From Chitinophagaceae bacterium (GTDB lineage Bacteria > Bacteroidota > Bacteroidia > Chitinophagales > Chitinophagaceae): a stretch of DNA of 44,332 bases. The translations under genes were made by a program, and so were the position numbers. Location of the stretch: NCBI GenBank assembly GCA_947446645.1, contig CANFHA010000027.1, positions 1 through 44,332 of the forward strand. Direction: 5' to 3'. The notes beneath the pieces were generated by a model. It saw nothing but the letters and a program-made list of their open reading frames with translations. It did no database searches and was not told the origin of the DNA. This document shows positions 38,101-44,332 of the stretch, one piece after another; positions within the stretch are counted from its first letter, which is position 1; each line of letters starts with the position of its first letter.

Positions 38101-41100
38101 TGGCGAAACTTCTCCTTTAGGTACGTGGAGCTCCGGTGATCCTACCACTGCTACAGTGAACGCTACTACCGGTATCGTTACGGGCATATTGAACGGAAAC
38201 GTGGATATCAGCTACGACAACGGATGTGGTACACCAGCAGTAGCAACAGTTACCGTGAATGCCCTGCCAACTGCAGGCTCAATAGGAGCTTCTTCAAGCC
38301 TCATCTGTACAGGAGCCTCCCTCACACTTAGCGAGACCGGCTACCCTACAGGTACAGGTTCTGTGGTGTCTTATAACTGGACAGGCCCTGCAGGATACAG
38401 CGCTACCTCCGGTACCGGCAGTATCTCATTTGCAGTGCCTACCACTGCATACAGTGGCACATACAGCCTTAGCACTACTTATCCCGGTAACGGATGTGTA
38501 AGTGCGCGGGTAACTCTTTCACCAGCAGTGACGGTAAATGCACTGCCTACGGTGGCAAGCCTTACAGCGCCATCTTCCACTTGTATCAATGCTCCTTTCA
38601 ACCTCACAGCAGGCGCTGTTACCGGTGTTGGCGCTATAACATATAGCTGGACCGGCCCTGACAGCTACAGTACAACCAGCGGTTCAAGCCCGGTTGCATA
38701 TACACCAACAACTACTGCTGCAAGTGGCGTGTACAGTGTTACAGTTACTACCCCCGGTTTTGGCTGTACCAGCGCTCCTGCAGTTTCAGGAACTGTAACA
38801 GTTAACGCACCGGGCCCGATACTGGGCACATTGAGCGAGTGTTCAGGTGGCCTCACCAGTGCACTCACAGACGCTGCTCCGGGCGGTGTATGGGAAAGCA
38901 GTAATCCATCGGTGGCAAGCATAGGTACGGACGGTGTGGTGACCACAGGTCCTACAGCCGGAACAGCTACTATCAGCTACACGCTTGGTGGTTGCTCTGT
39001 ATTTGCATCTTTCGCTGTTAACCAGTCTCCTGGTACAACCTCAGGTACACTGTCTGTATGTAGCGGTTCTACAACTACGCTGACCAATGATGGCGGTGTA
39101 GGTAACTGGACAAGTGACGTTACAGCTGTGGCTACAGTTGGTTCTACTTCAGGTATCGTAACCGGCGTAACCGGCGGTACCACAACAATATCTTATACCA
39201 ACGGCTGTGGCTCTCCGGTGACTGTGATAGTTACCGTGAACCAGACTCCGGGGCCAATAGCAGGAGCTTCATCCCTTTGCGTTGGCAGTTCGTATACGCT
39301 TACTAATGAGTATAGCGGCGGTACGTGGAGCAGCAGTGCACCAGCGATAGGTAGTATTGGTTCTACCAGTGGTATCGCAGGCGGAGTTGGCAGTGGTACA
39401 ACAACAATAACATACTCTCTTAATAACGGATGTCCTAACGTAACTACGGTTGCGACAGTGAATGCTCTGCCGGGTGGAATATCAGGCAACAGGCTTGTAT
39501 GTGTTGGCCTGAGCAGCACGCTCAGCAATACTGCCGCTGGTGGCACATGGAGCAGCAGCGATCCTTCCATAGCAGCCATAGGCAGCACGTCTGGAACAGC
39601 ATTTGCAATATCAGGAGGTACGGCAACCATTACATACTCAAATGGTTGTGGTACCAACCCAACAATAGTATTCACAAGTAATCCTACACCGGGCGCTATA
39701 CTGGGTAGTTCCCTTGCATGCGTAGGCCAGAGCATTCAGTTGAATAACATATCTGCTGGCGGCACATGGACAAGCAGCACACCATCGGTGGCTACAATTG
39801 GCTCCAGCAGTGGTATCCTTACGGGGATAGTAATAGGAACAACTACTATAAGCTACAACAGCTGTAGCAGCCGCGTTACTAAAACCGTGACAGTTAACAA
39901 CGCAATACCTGCGGTTGCGGCGGTGGTATCTCCTAGCCCTATATGTGCGGGCTTCAACTCAAGCCTTTCGTCTTCGATAACCTCGAGCACTATCTATTCG
40001 GTGTCAGCTACTACATATGGGCTGTCAGCAATTACTACTCCGGTAGGTACGCTTGCGGGAGATGACGTGAATACCGGCGCGGTTTCACTTCCTTTTACCT
40101 TTAATTTTTATGGTGCTGACTACAATTCAATATATATATGCAGCAATGGCTGGGTGAGCTTTACTAATTCAGGGACCAACCTGAGTAACACTACAATACC
40201 TTCTGCTACAGCCGTATCTAACATCGGTGCCGGTATTTCACTTGGCATGTTCGATATGAATACGGGAGCTGGTGGTAGTATTAGCTATGGTTATTCCGGT
40301 ACTGCGCCTGACCGCAAGTTCATCATCTACTACAACGGTGTTGCTGATTTTGGTGGCGGCGCCGCGATTTCCGGTCAGATAATTTTGAATGAGGGTTCGA
40401 ACCTGATTGATGAAATGCTTACCTACCGTAATCCTTCTACCCATCCATTTACAATGGGAATTCAGAGCTTAGCGGGTGGAATAGGTGTACCTGCTCCCGG
40501 CAGAAATGCAAGTTCTTCAACTGTTACGACACCGGAGGGATGGCGATACAGGCCTGTGGTTAACTCTTACTTATGGTCGCCATCTACTTTCCTGAGCAGC
40601 ACTACCTCGTCTAGCCCTACGGTGATCGCTGCAATGTCTACAATTACATATTCTGTTTCAGCAAACCTGGCGGGATGTGTTGCCGTAGCAACAACTCAAT
40701 TGTCGGTTAATCCGTTACCGGTAGCAACTCCTGCCTTCAGCGCTGCATGTGTTGGCGGTTCGGTTGGCCTCACGGCTAATGCGCCAACTGCTGTTAGCTA
40801 TGCATGGAATGGCCCTGGTGGATTCACTTCAACAGAAGCTAATCCTGTGCTTAGCAGTGTTACTACTGCCGTAAACGGTACTTATACAGTAACGGTTACA
40901 AGTGCTGCGGGTTGCGTAGGAACGGGTACAGTAACAGTAACACTGAGTACGCTGGGTATAACAGTCAATAATAATGGCCCTGCGTGTGTGGGCGGGACTG
41001 TGAATTTAACGTCTGCACCGACTGGCACGGCTACACCCGCTTCTTATTCATGGAGCGGTCCGTTATCGTACCTGGCCACTGGTCAGAATGTAACTATGAC

Positions 41101-44100
41101 TACCAGTGCAACTACGGATATGGCTGGTACCTATTCAGTAACAGTTACGGGCTCGGGTTCGGGCTGCGTGGCTTCTGGTACTACAAACGTTATAATAAAT
41201 ACACTTGGTATCACCGCCAATAACGATGGACCTGCATGTGTAGGCGGTACATTGAGCCTGTCTTCAGTGCCAAATGGTTCTGCCGTACCAACAGATTACT
41301 CCTGGAGCGGTCCCGGCTTTACCTCTGGCAGCCAGAATGCTAACAGGACAAATAGTGCGACTACTGCAATGGCAGGAGTATATACAGTAACTGTAATAGC
41401 TTCAGGTTCCGGCTGTAGCGCAACTAATACGACAAACGTGACGATCAATACTATCACGGTGGCTGCCAGCAATGATGGACCTGCATGTGAAGGCGGTACA
41501 GTGAACCTGACCTCTACATCATCAGGCAGCATTGTAGCCACAGAATATGATTGGAAGGGACCATCGTCGTTTACAGCTTCTACTCAGAATGTAAGCCTTA
41601 CTACAAGCGCAACACTTGCAATTGCTGGTACTTATACAGTAGCGGTTGGTGCCCCAGGTTCCGGTTGCACCGCGTCAGGTACTACAAACGTTACCGTTAA
41701 GACACTTGGTTTAGCACTAGGCAATGACGGTCCAGCCTGTGTGGGTGGAACCGTGAATCTTACCGCTACGCCGTCTGGTACCGCTACACCTGTGAGCTAT
41801 TTATGGGACGGCCCTTCTTACAGTGCTTCGGGCCAGAACGTAACGCTTACAACCAGCGCTACTACTGATATGACTGGTAGTTACACGGTGACCGTTACTG
41901 CTGCAGGCTCTGGCTGCACCATAACGAAGGTTACGGATGTGCTTATCAATACTATAGGTATCACAGCTAGCAACGATGGCCCTGCCTGCGTAGGTGGTAC
42001 AGTTAATCTGTCTTCAATACCATCGGGAAGTGCTACGCCAACAGGTTATGCATGGAGCGGGCCAAGCTATGCCGGTACCGGGCAGAATGTAACACGTACA
42101 ACAAATGCAACTACCGCAATGTCTGGTATCTATACGGTAACGGTAAATGCTTCAGGCTCTGGTTGTACAGCGATCAATACTACTAACGTAACGATCAATA
42201 CTCTGGGCGTAACTGCTACGAATGACGGTCCTGCTTGTGTAGGCGGAACGGTTAATCTGACTTCTACACCATCAGGAACTGCGGTGCCTACCGGCTATGC
42301 ATGGAGTGGCCCGTCAGTATTCAGCTCTACAGTTCAGAGCCTGAGCCTGACAACCAGTGCTACAACTGATATGTCTGGTATTTATACAGTGACAGTTACC
42401 GCAAATGGTTCTCACTGTTCTGCTACGACGACTACGCACGTTGTGGTTAATACGCTCGCTACCGCGCCATCAAATGATGGTCCTGCATGTACAGGTAGTA
42501 CAGTTAACCTTTTCTCTAACATAACAGGAACGGCGTCGCCGACCTCATATTCATGGAGTGGTCCTTCGTTCTCGGCAGCAACTGCGAACACATCGCTTAG
42601 CAGTGTGACAACCGCAATGACTGGCACCTATAACTTTACGGTGACAGCTACCGGCTCTAACTGTATTGCTACGGGCTCTACAGGTGTGACGGTTAACGAC
42701 CTTTCGATCACTGCATCCAACGATGGACCGGCATGTGCAGGCGGTACAGTTAACTTTACATCTGCTCCTTCAGGAAGCCTCGTTCCATCTGCATATAACT
42801 GGTCTGGCCCTAACGGATTCAGCGCTACTGTGCAGAACCCGGTTCTTGCCGGAGCGGTGCTGCCATCTGCCGGTACTTATACTGTGACAATGAGCGGTGT
42901 AGGTACGGGTTGTTCTACTACTGCTACAACTACGGTAGTTATCAAAACGATCGGCATTACGGCATCTAATACAAGTCCGGCTTGCGTTGGTGGTACAGTT
43001 AATCTGTCTTCTATACCGTCGGGCACAGCGGTTCCAACCGGCTACGCCTGGTCAGGTCCGATGAGCTTCAGTGCAGGCACTCAGAACACAAACCTCACGA
43101 CCAGTGGCACTACGGATCTGACCGGTATCTACACCGTGATGGTTACTTCTACAGGCTCTAATTGCGTAGCGATAGCGACAACAAACGTTGTTGTCAACGA
43201 TCTTGGATTGGTAGCTAATAACGACGGTCCGGCATGTCTTGGTGCTGTAGTAGTTCTTACTGCAACTCCATCGGGTTCGGCAACTCCGACAACCTACTCA
43301 TGGGCAGGTCCTTCAAGCTTCACAAATACGAACCAGAATACATCAGTTGCTCCTGTGACTTTTGCCAACGCAGGTGTATATACAGTGACTGTGAACGCAA
43401 ATGGTTCGGCATGTACTGCTACCGCAACTACAAATGTGGTGATCAAGTCATTGTCCATAAATGCTTTCAACGATGGACCAACCTGCGCAGGATTGATAGC
43501 AAATCTCACTTCGACACCTGGCGGTACTAGTATCCCGACCAGTTATTCATGGAGTGGCCCTCTTGGCTTCAGCGCGACAACACAAAACACTATGCTTGAC
43601 CCTGCTGCTACGAACCAGTCAGGTACATATACAGTAACGGTGGTTTCAACAGGTACTGGCTGTATAGCTCGTGCTACAACCACGGTGAGCGTACTTCCAG
43701 TTCCAGTGCCGATTCTCGGTAATCCAACAGTATGTGTTGGCTTAACAACCACCTTGAGTGAAGCATCACCGGGAGGCGTTTGGTCAAGCACAAATACGGG
43801 TATAGCTACGATAGGTACTGCAGGCTCACCAACATCACCACATGTGGTATCTGGTCTGTATGCAGGTACTACTAGCATATCTTATACAGCCGGTAACGGT
43901 TGTGCGTCTGTGGTAGTTATCACGGTAAATCCAAACCCGATAATCACAGGCATGATGCCGGTATGTATAGGCGCATCGATCGCACTTAGCAACGATATAG
44001 CAGGTGGTATCTGGACAGCTTCCAACACTAAGGCTACTGTAGGTTCTACCTCGGGTATCCTTACAGGTAATACCACAGGTACCGATAACATCACTTATAC

Positions 44101-44332
44101 ATTGCCAACAACGTGCCGCACGGTTGCAATAGCGACGGTTAATGCAGCGCCATCAGCGATAGGTGGTACTGCCAAGGTATGTGAAGGCCAGACGACTACG
44201 CTGAACAGTACGAGCAGCGGTGGTACCTGGAGCAGCAGCAATACATTAGTAGCTGCAACTGTGGGATCTACGGGAGCTACGATGGTGGTAACCGGAGTTG
44301 CTGCGGGCACGGCTACGATTTCCTACATCTTA
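32165..44332 (+). CDS. giant secreted Ig-repeat surface protein, 3' end beyond window
   Basis: One frame runs from the ATG at 32165 to the last base, 4,056 codons, with no stop seen and frame verified at several repeat positions and at the end. Residues 1-62 are a signal peptide with an unusually long (~40-residue) N-region, basic KKRSVR, a hydrophobic LGVAGLFLLLMG stretch and cleavage after ANA. Residues about 63-240 look like a jelly-roll domain. Then follow some 21 BIG2-like units (about 70 residues, core GGTWSSS and TAGTTTISY), three PKD-like units, four copies of a ~195-residue domain, and 11 units starting NDGPACVGG. Most repeats have two Cys, probably disulfide-bonded. Such proteins are adhesins or sheath components exported by type IX secretion in Bacteroidota; the sorting domain is not visible. 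The protein is rich in Thr, Ser, Gly and Ala with hardly any Lys. Confidence 0.93.
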   Translation, partial: MRNFSAINEVGANTTNTKNNVVSACERLFRSVFSHVKKRSVRLGVAGLFLLLMGSVGNSANAQTVTVLDPTGDGGFETGATFALNGWTVVNMTGAAAATNGIWNIGTTAGQFAGSRGAYVGTAAGAYSYGTANSRVDHMYRDLVIPAGATNISVNFQLKGNGETGYDRLLVYTGTTATTLTAGALPGATATLVYTQATLYGATYTSIGVALPNTLAGTTVRLIFVWQNDGSVGTQSPAAIDNIGVTYCPTPAAITGTATLCTGTTTTLSSAGATGTWSSSNAAVATASGGTNPVTVSGVGPGTATISFTSSCGVVVTKVVTVNGPAAITGTTTMCAGGGTTTLSSATAGGTWTSLAPATASVTTGAATTTVTAGTAGTATISYTIAGGCAQTKIVTVNAAPATITGATFRVCVGSTITLANSVPGGTWSSSNANATVVAATGVVTGVTAGTAVITYNGCGFVTQVVTINANPASISPSSLSLCVGVSATVSDATTGGTWSSSSANASVTGSTVTGVTAGAATISYILTATGCYTTIPATITAAPYSAYASASPTSICAGSTSTLSGSVASSASFYNVTSTTYALSSITTAVGSVTGDDVNSGVATIPFAFNYFGTSYTGLYVSTDGWVTFTNPTLTTYTNYTIPTAGMQGQIGAGIAFGVHDYATSGFGITGAGSVSYGYTGTAPNRQFIIYFNGLGDYNTAGGGISGQIILYEGSNIIDEMLTSKTGGNAATLGIQSNTAAIGFAPATRNGFTGTVGTPEGWRYTPTTSPAPTFAWSPASSLSNAAIANPVASPTVTTTYTVSVSSGGCAPTATVQVTVTPVPTPITGGTSPICIGNNTTLVESVTGGTWSSSNTAVGTVSAGGVVTGIAAGTTIISYATTCGTVNVTVTVNALPVISGSSSTCVSTTTSLTAVLSGGTWLSTNTGIATIGSTSGLVTAGASSGTTTISYTDLNGCISSRTQTITNIGPGAITGTTTVCAGRTTTLSDSPAGGGWTSTVPAVGTIDAATGVVTGLSAGTTVISYNTGCLTPASTTVTVLASPAAITGVTSVCVGQVTSLTDASGAGTWASSNSNATVVAATGVVTGAIIGTSTITFTLASSGCRATTSVGVVSGAVIPIVSASASPGVVCTPGASSLLATVTGAPAYDVSSTTYALATITTSSGTLTGDDANSGAVALPFTFNFFGTNYNSIYVCTNGWVSFTNSGTNLTNYTIPSAGMQGAIGAGIAFGVNDYATATFGTTGSGSITYGYSGTAPNRQFMIRYQNLGDYSAGGLISGQIILYEGTNIIDEMLTRKTSPNAATLGIQSNTGTIGYAPAGRNGFTGTVAAAASEGWRYTPSNITYAWSPATFLSSTTVNSPSVSSATVTTTYSVTAYYNSCYSSPAATTLTVNTAPSAISGANAVCVSAAITLSDALTNGTWSSLSPSVATVTTGGGGTTTVTGVTAGTATIQYSNLCGTVTTIVTVNALPVITGPSTTCASATTSLYASPAGGSWLSTITGAATIGASDGIVSGIAAGTTLISYTDVNSCVSTRTQFVVSGSPAPISGSSIICSGNTTPLSDATAGGTWSSSDLAIATVGTSGVVTGVALGTADITYSTGCGTAPTQTVTVNATPVISGLPGTCIGSSTTLTAAPSGGTWVSGSPVVATIGASSGLLSGLTAGTTAVTYTAPVTGCFAIVSESVSSVVPTVTASVSPTVVCEGSAASLTSSVTPFYSLTGVTYGLSTISTSVGTLAGDDLNSGAIALPFTFNYFGTNYNSIYVCTNGWVSFTSTGTGRTNYTIPSAGMQGEIGAGIAFGVSDFATAGSFGAGSISYGYTGTAPNRKFIIDFNGLGIFFGAGVISGQVILYEGSNIIDEMLTSKTNTNANTLGLQSNDPAAGIAPPTRNGFTGTVGTSEGWRYAPLNISYLWSPSAGLSSSTASNPTVTAATATTTYSVTAYANGCASAAPAVVTLTVTPVPVAITGNSPFCTGSTLTLGETSPLGTWSSGDPTTATVNATTGIVTGILNGNVDISYDNGCGTPAVATVTVNALPTAGSIGASSSLICTGASLTLSETGYPTGTGSVVSYNWTGPAGYSATSGTGSISFAVPTTAYSGTYSLSTTYPGNGCVSARVTLSPAVTVNALPTVASLTAPSSTCINAPFNLTAGAVTGVGAITYSWTGPDSYSTTSGSSPVAYTPTTTAASGVYSVTVTTPGFGCTSAPAVSGTVTVNAPGPILGTLSECSGGLTSALTDAAPGGVWESSNPSVASIGTDGVVTTGPTAGTATISYTLGGCSVFASFAVNQSPGTTSGTLSVCSGSTTTLTNDGGVGNWTSDVTAVATVGSTSGIVTGVTGGTTTISYTNGCGSPVTVIVTVNQTPGPIAGASSLCVGSSYTLTNEYSGGTWSSSAPAIGSIGSTSGIAGGVGSGTTTITYSLNNGCPNVTTVATVNALPGGISGNRLVCVGLSSTLSNTAAGGTWSSSDPSIAAIGSTSGTAFAISGGTATITYSNGCGTNPTIVFTSNPTPGAILGSSLACVGQSIQLNNISAGGTWTSSTPSVATIGSSSGILTGIVIGTTTISYNSCSSRVTKTVTVNNAIPAVAAVVSPSPICAGFNSSLSSSITSSTIYSVSATTYGLSAITTPVGTLAGDDVNTGAVSLPFTFNFYGADYNSIYICSNGWVSFTNSGTNLSNTTIPSATAVSNIGAGISLGMFDMNTGAGGSISYGYSGTAPDRKFIIYYNGVADFGGGAAISGQIILNEGSNLIDEMLTYRNPSTHPFTMGIQSLAGGIGVPAPGRNASSSTVTTPEGWRYRPVVNSYLWSPSTFLSSTTSSSPTVIAAMSTITYSVSANLAGCVAVATTQLSVNPLPVATPAFSAACVGGSVGLTANAPTAVSYAWNGPGGFTSTEANPVLSSVTTAVNGTYTVTVTSAAGCVGTGTVTVTLSTLGITVNNNGPACVGGTVNLTSAPTGTATPASYSWSGPLSYLATGQNVTMTTSATTDMAGTYSVTVTGSGSGCVASGTTNVIINTLGITANNDGPACVGGTLSLSSVPNGSAVPTDYSWSGPGFTSGSQNANRTNSATTAMAGVYTVTVIASGSGCSATNTTNVTINTITVAASNDGPACEGGTVNLTSTSSGSIVATEYDWKGPSSFTASTQNVSLTTSATLAIAGTYTVAVGAPGSGCTASGTTNVTVKTLGLALGNDGPACVGGTVNLTATPSGTATPVSYLWDGPSYSASGQNVTLTTSATTDMTGSYTVTVTAAGSGCTITKVTDVLINTIGITASNDGPACVGGTVNLSSIPSGSATPTGYAWSGPSYAGTGQNVTRTTNATTAMSGIYTVTVNASGSGCTAINTTNVTINTLGVTATNDGPACVGGTVNLTSTPSGTAVPTGYAWSGPSVFSSTVQSLSLTTSATTDMSGIYTVTVTANGSHCSATTTTHVVVNTLATAPSNDGPACTGSTVNLFSNITGTASPTSYSWSGPSFSAATANTSLSSVTTAMTGTYNFTVTATGSNCIATGSTGVTVNDLSITASNDGPACAGGTVNFTSAPSGSLVPSAYNWSGPNGFSATVQNPVLAGAVLPSAGTYTVTMSGVGTGCSTTATTTVVIKTIGITASNTSPACVGGTVNLSSIPSGTAVPTGYAWSGPMSFSAGTQNTNLTTSGTTDLTGIYTVMVTSTGSNCVAIATTNVVVNDLGLVANNDGPACLGAVVVLTATPSGSATPTTYSWAGPSSFTNTNQNTSVAPVTFANAGVYTVTVNANGSACTATATTNVVIKSLSINAFNDGPTCAGLIANLTSTPGGTSIPTSYSWSGPLGFSATTQNTMLDPAATNQSGTYTVTVVSTGTGCIARATTTVSVLPVPVPILGNPTVCVGLTTTLSEASPGGVWSSTNTGIATIGTAGSPTSPHVVSGLYAGTTSISYTAGNGCASVVVITVNPNPIITGMMPVCIGASIALSNDIAGGIWTASNTKATVGSTSGILTGNTTGTDNITYTLPTTCRTVAIATVNAAPSAIGGTAKVCEGQTTTLNSTSSGGTWSSSNTLVAATVGSTGATMVVTGVAAGTATISYIL
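33883..34470 (+). repeat. globular domain copy 1 in the giant protein
   Basis: A ~195-residue unit running from a TYALSSITTAVGSVTGDD segment through FNYFGTSYTGLYVSTDGW and SGQIILYEGSNIIDEML to EGWRYTP. It is inserted after four BIG2-like units. I do not know the family name; the fold may be a beta-sandwich of NIDO-like type (guess). Confidence 0.8.
35603..36190 (+). repeat. globular domain copy 2 in the giant protein
   Basis: Same domain as copy 1, begun 1,720 bases further on after four more BIG2-like units. Shared landmarks are TLTGDDANSG, FFGTNYNSIYVCTNGWVSF, YTIPSAGMQG, TAPNRQF, GTNIIDEML and SEGWRYTP. A few residues are inserted before the last motif. Confidence 0.8.
37308..37885 (+). 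repeat. globular domain copy 3 in the giant protein
   Basis: Same domain, about 1,705 bases after copy 2 and again after four BIG2-like units. Landmarks are TLAGDDLNSG, YFGTNYNSIYVCTNGWVSF, YTIPSAGMQGEIGAGIAFG, TAPNRKF and SEGWRYAP. It is very close to copy 2 in the first half. Confidence 0.8.
39990..40560 (+). repeat. globular domain copy 4 in the giant protein
   Basis: The most diverged copy, about 2,680 bases after copy 3. It keeps TLAGDDVNTG, YNSIYICSNGWVSFTNSG, APDRKFIIYYNG and EGWRYRP, but the AGMQG segment is replaced by a different sequence. Confidence 0.78.
40961..43690 (+). repeat. 11-unit tandem Ig/PKD-like array, 83/84-residue period
   Basis: Eleven consecutive units each begin with a version of NDGPACVGGTVNLTS, carry YxWSGP in the middle and end GxYTVTVxxxGSGC. 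The Gly before Pro-Ala-Cys falls at 40976, 41228, 41477, 41729, 41978, 42227, 42479, 42725, 42974, 43226 and 43475. Spacings are 246-252 bases, always whole codons. Each unit has two Cys. BIG2-like units resume after the array. Confidence 0.9.

Noticed and set aside
40961..43690. CRISPR-like array, suggested by regular spacing
   Set aside because: The period is about 250 bases, differences are codon-sized and the frame stays open throughout, so these are protein repeats.
32315..44310. Many minus-strand open frames of 60-180 codons, rich in Val, Pro, Ala and Thr, across the right part
   Set aside because: They are the antisense of the Thr/Gly/Ser/Ala-rich repeat protein. Its codons, such as ACN, GGN and GCN, rarely give stops in reverse, and the frames recur once per repeat. 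The plus-strand frame with signal peptide and repeated domains is the real gene.

Overview
The window comes from a Bacteroidota chromosome, probably Chitinophagaceae or a relative (inference). The signs are promoters matching the Bacteroidota -7 box TAnnTTTG, weak ribosome binding sites, and a giant Ig-repeat surface protein with a long signal peptide of the kind seen in type IX-secreting bacteria. The window has three parts.

Left, about 1-24.7 kb, minus strand. The first 116 bases are the 5' end of an IS256-family transposase. Next to it lies one tightly packed eight-gene operon of about 24.5 kb, read right to left. In transcription order it encodes: a SNF2-type helicase (DrmD-like); a large N6-adenine DNA methyltransferase; a Upf1/DNA2-type SF1 helicase; a PIN-domain nuclease; a small DUF1257-DUF2997 (Ycf35-like) protein; a Ycf46-like AAA+ ATPase; a 2,094-residue DEAH/DUF1998 helicase with a nuclease-like tail; and a RelE-like/UvrD fusion. 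Genes overlap by 4 nt or lie 1-39 nt apart. The set resembles class 1 DISARM (SNF2 helicase, adenine methyltransferase, DUF1998 helicase), but adds a PIN/Upf1 pair and a Ycf46/Ycf35 pair that are not core DISARM parts. I read it as a composite anti-phage or restriction-like system and the most interesting object here. I cannot check whether this exact gene set has already been named.

Middle, about 24.9-31.4 kb. A separate unit with its own promoter and terminator encodes a papain/C39-like cysteine peptidase and a 65-residue protein. Then comes a GIY-YIG nuclease, followed by an ordinary chromosomal operon: bestrophin channel, beta-carbonic anhydrase, PurK, PurE. These fit one theme, because PurK consumes bicarbonate. 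A TetR-type regulator is divergent from this operon, and a repeated 11-bp motif overlaps the operon promoter.

Right, about 31.4-44.3 kb. A degenerate stretch resembling part of a group II intron and an AT-rich spacer precede a single reading frame that starts at 32165 and is still open at the window edge (4,056 codons). It encodes a secreted, Thr/Ser/Gly-rich protein of BIG2-like and PKD/Ig-like repeats with four copies of a ~195-residue globular domain. It contains a very regular 11-unit tandem array with an 83/84-residue period.
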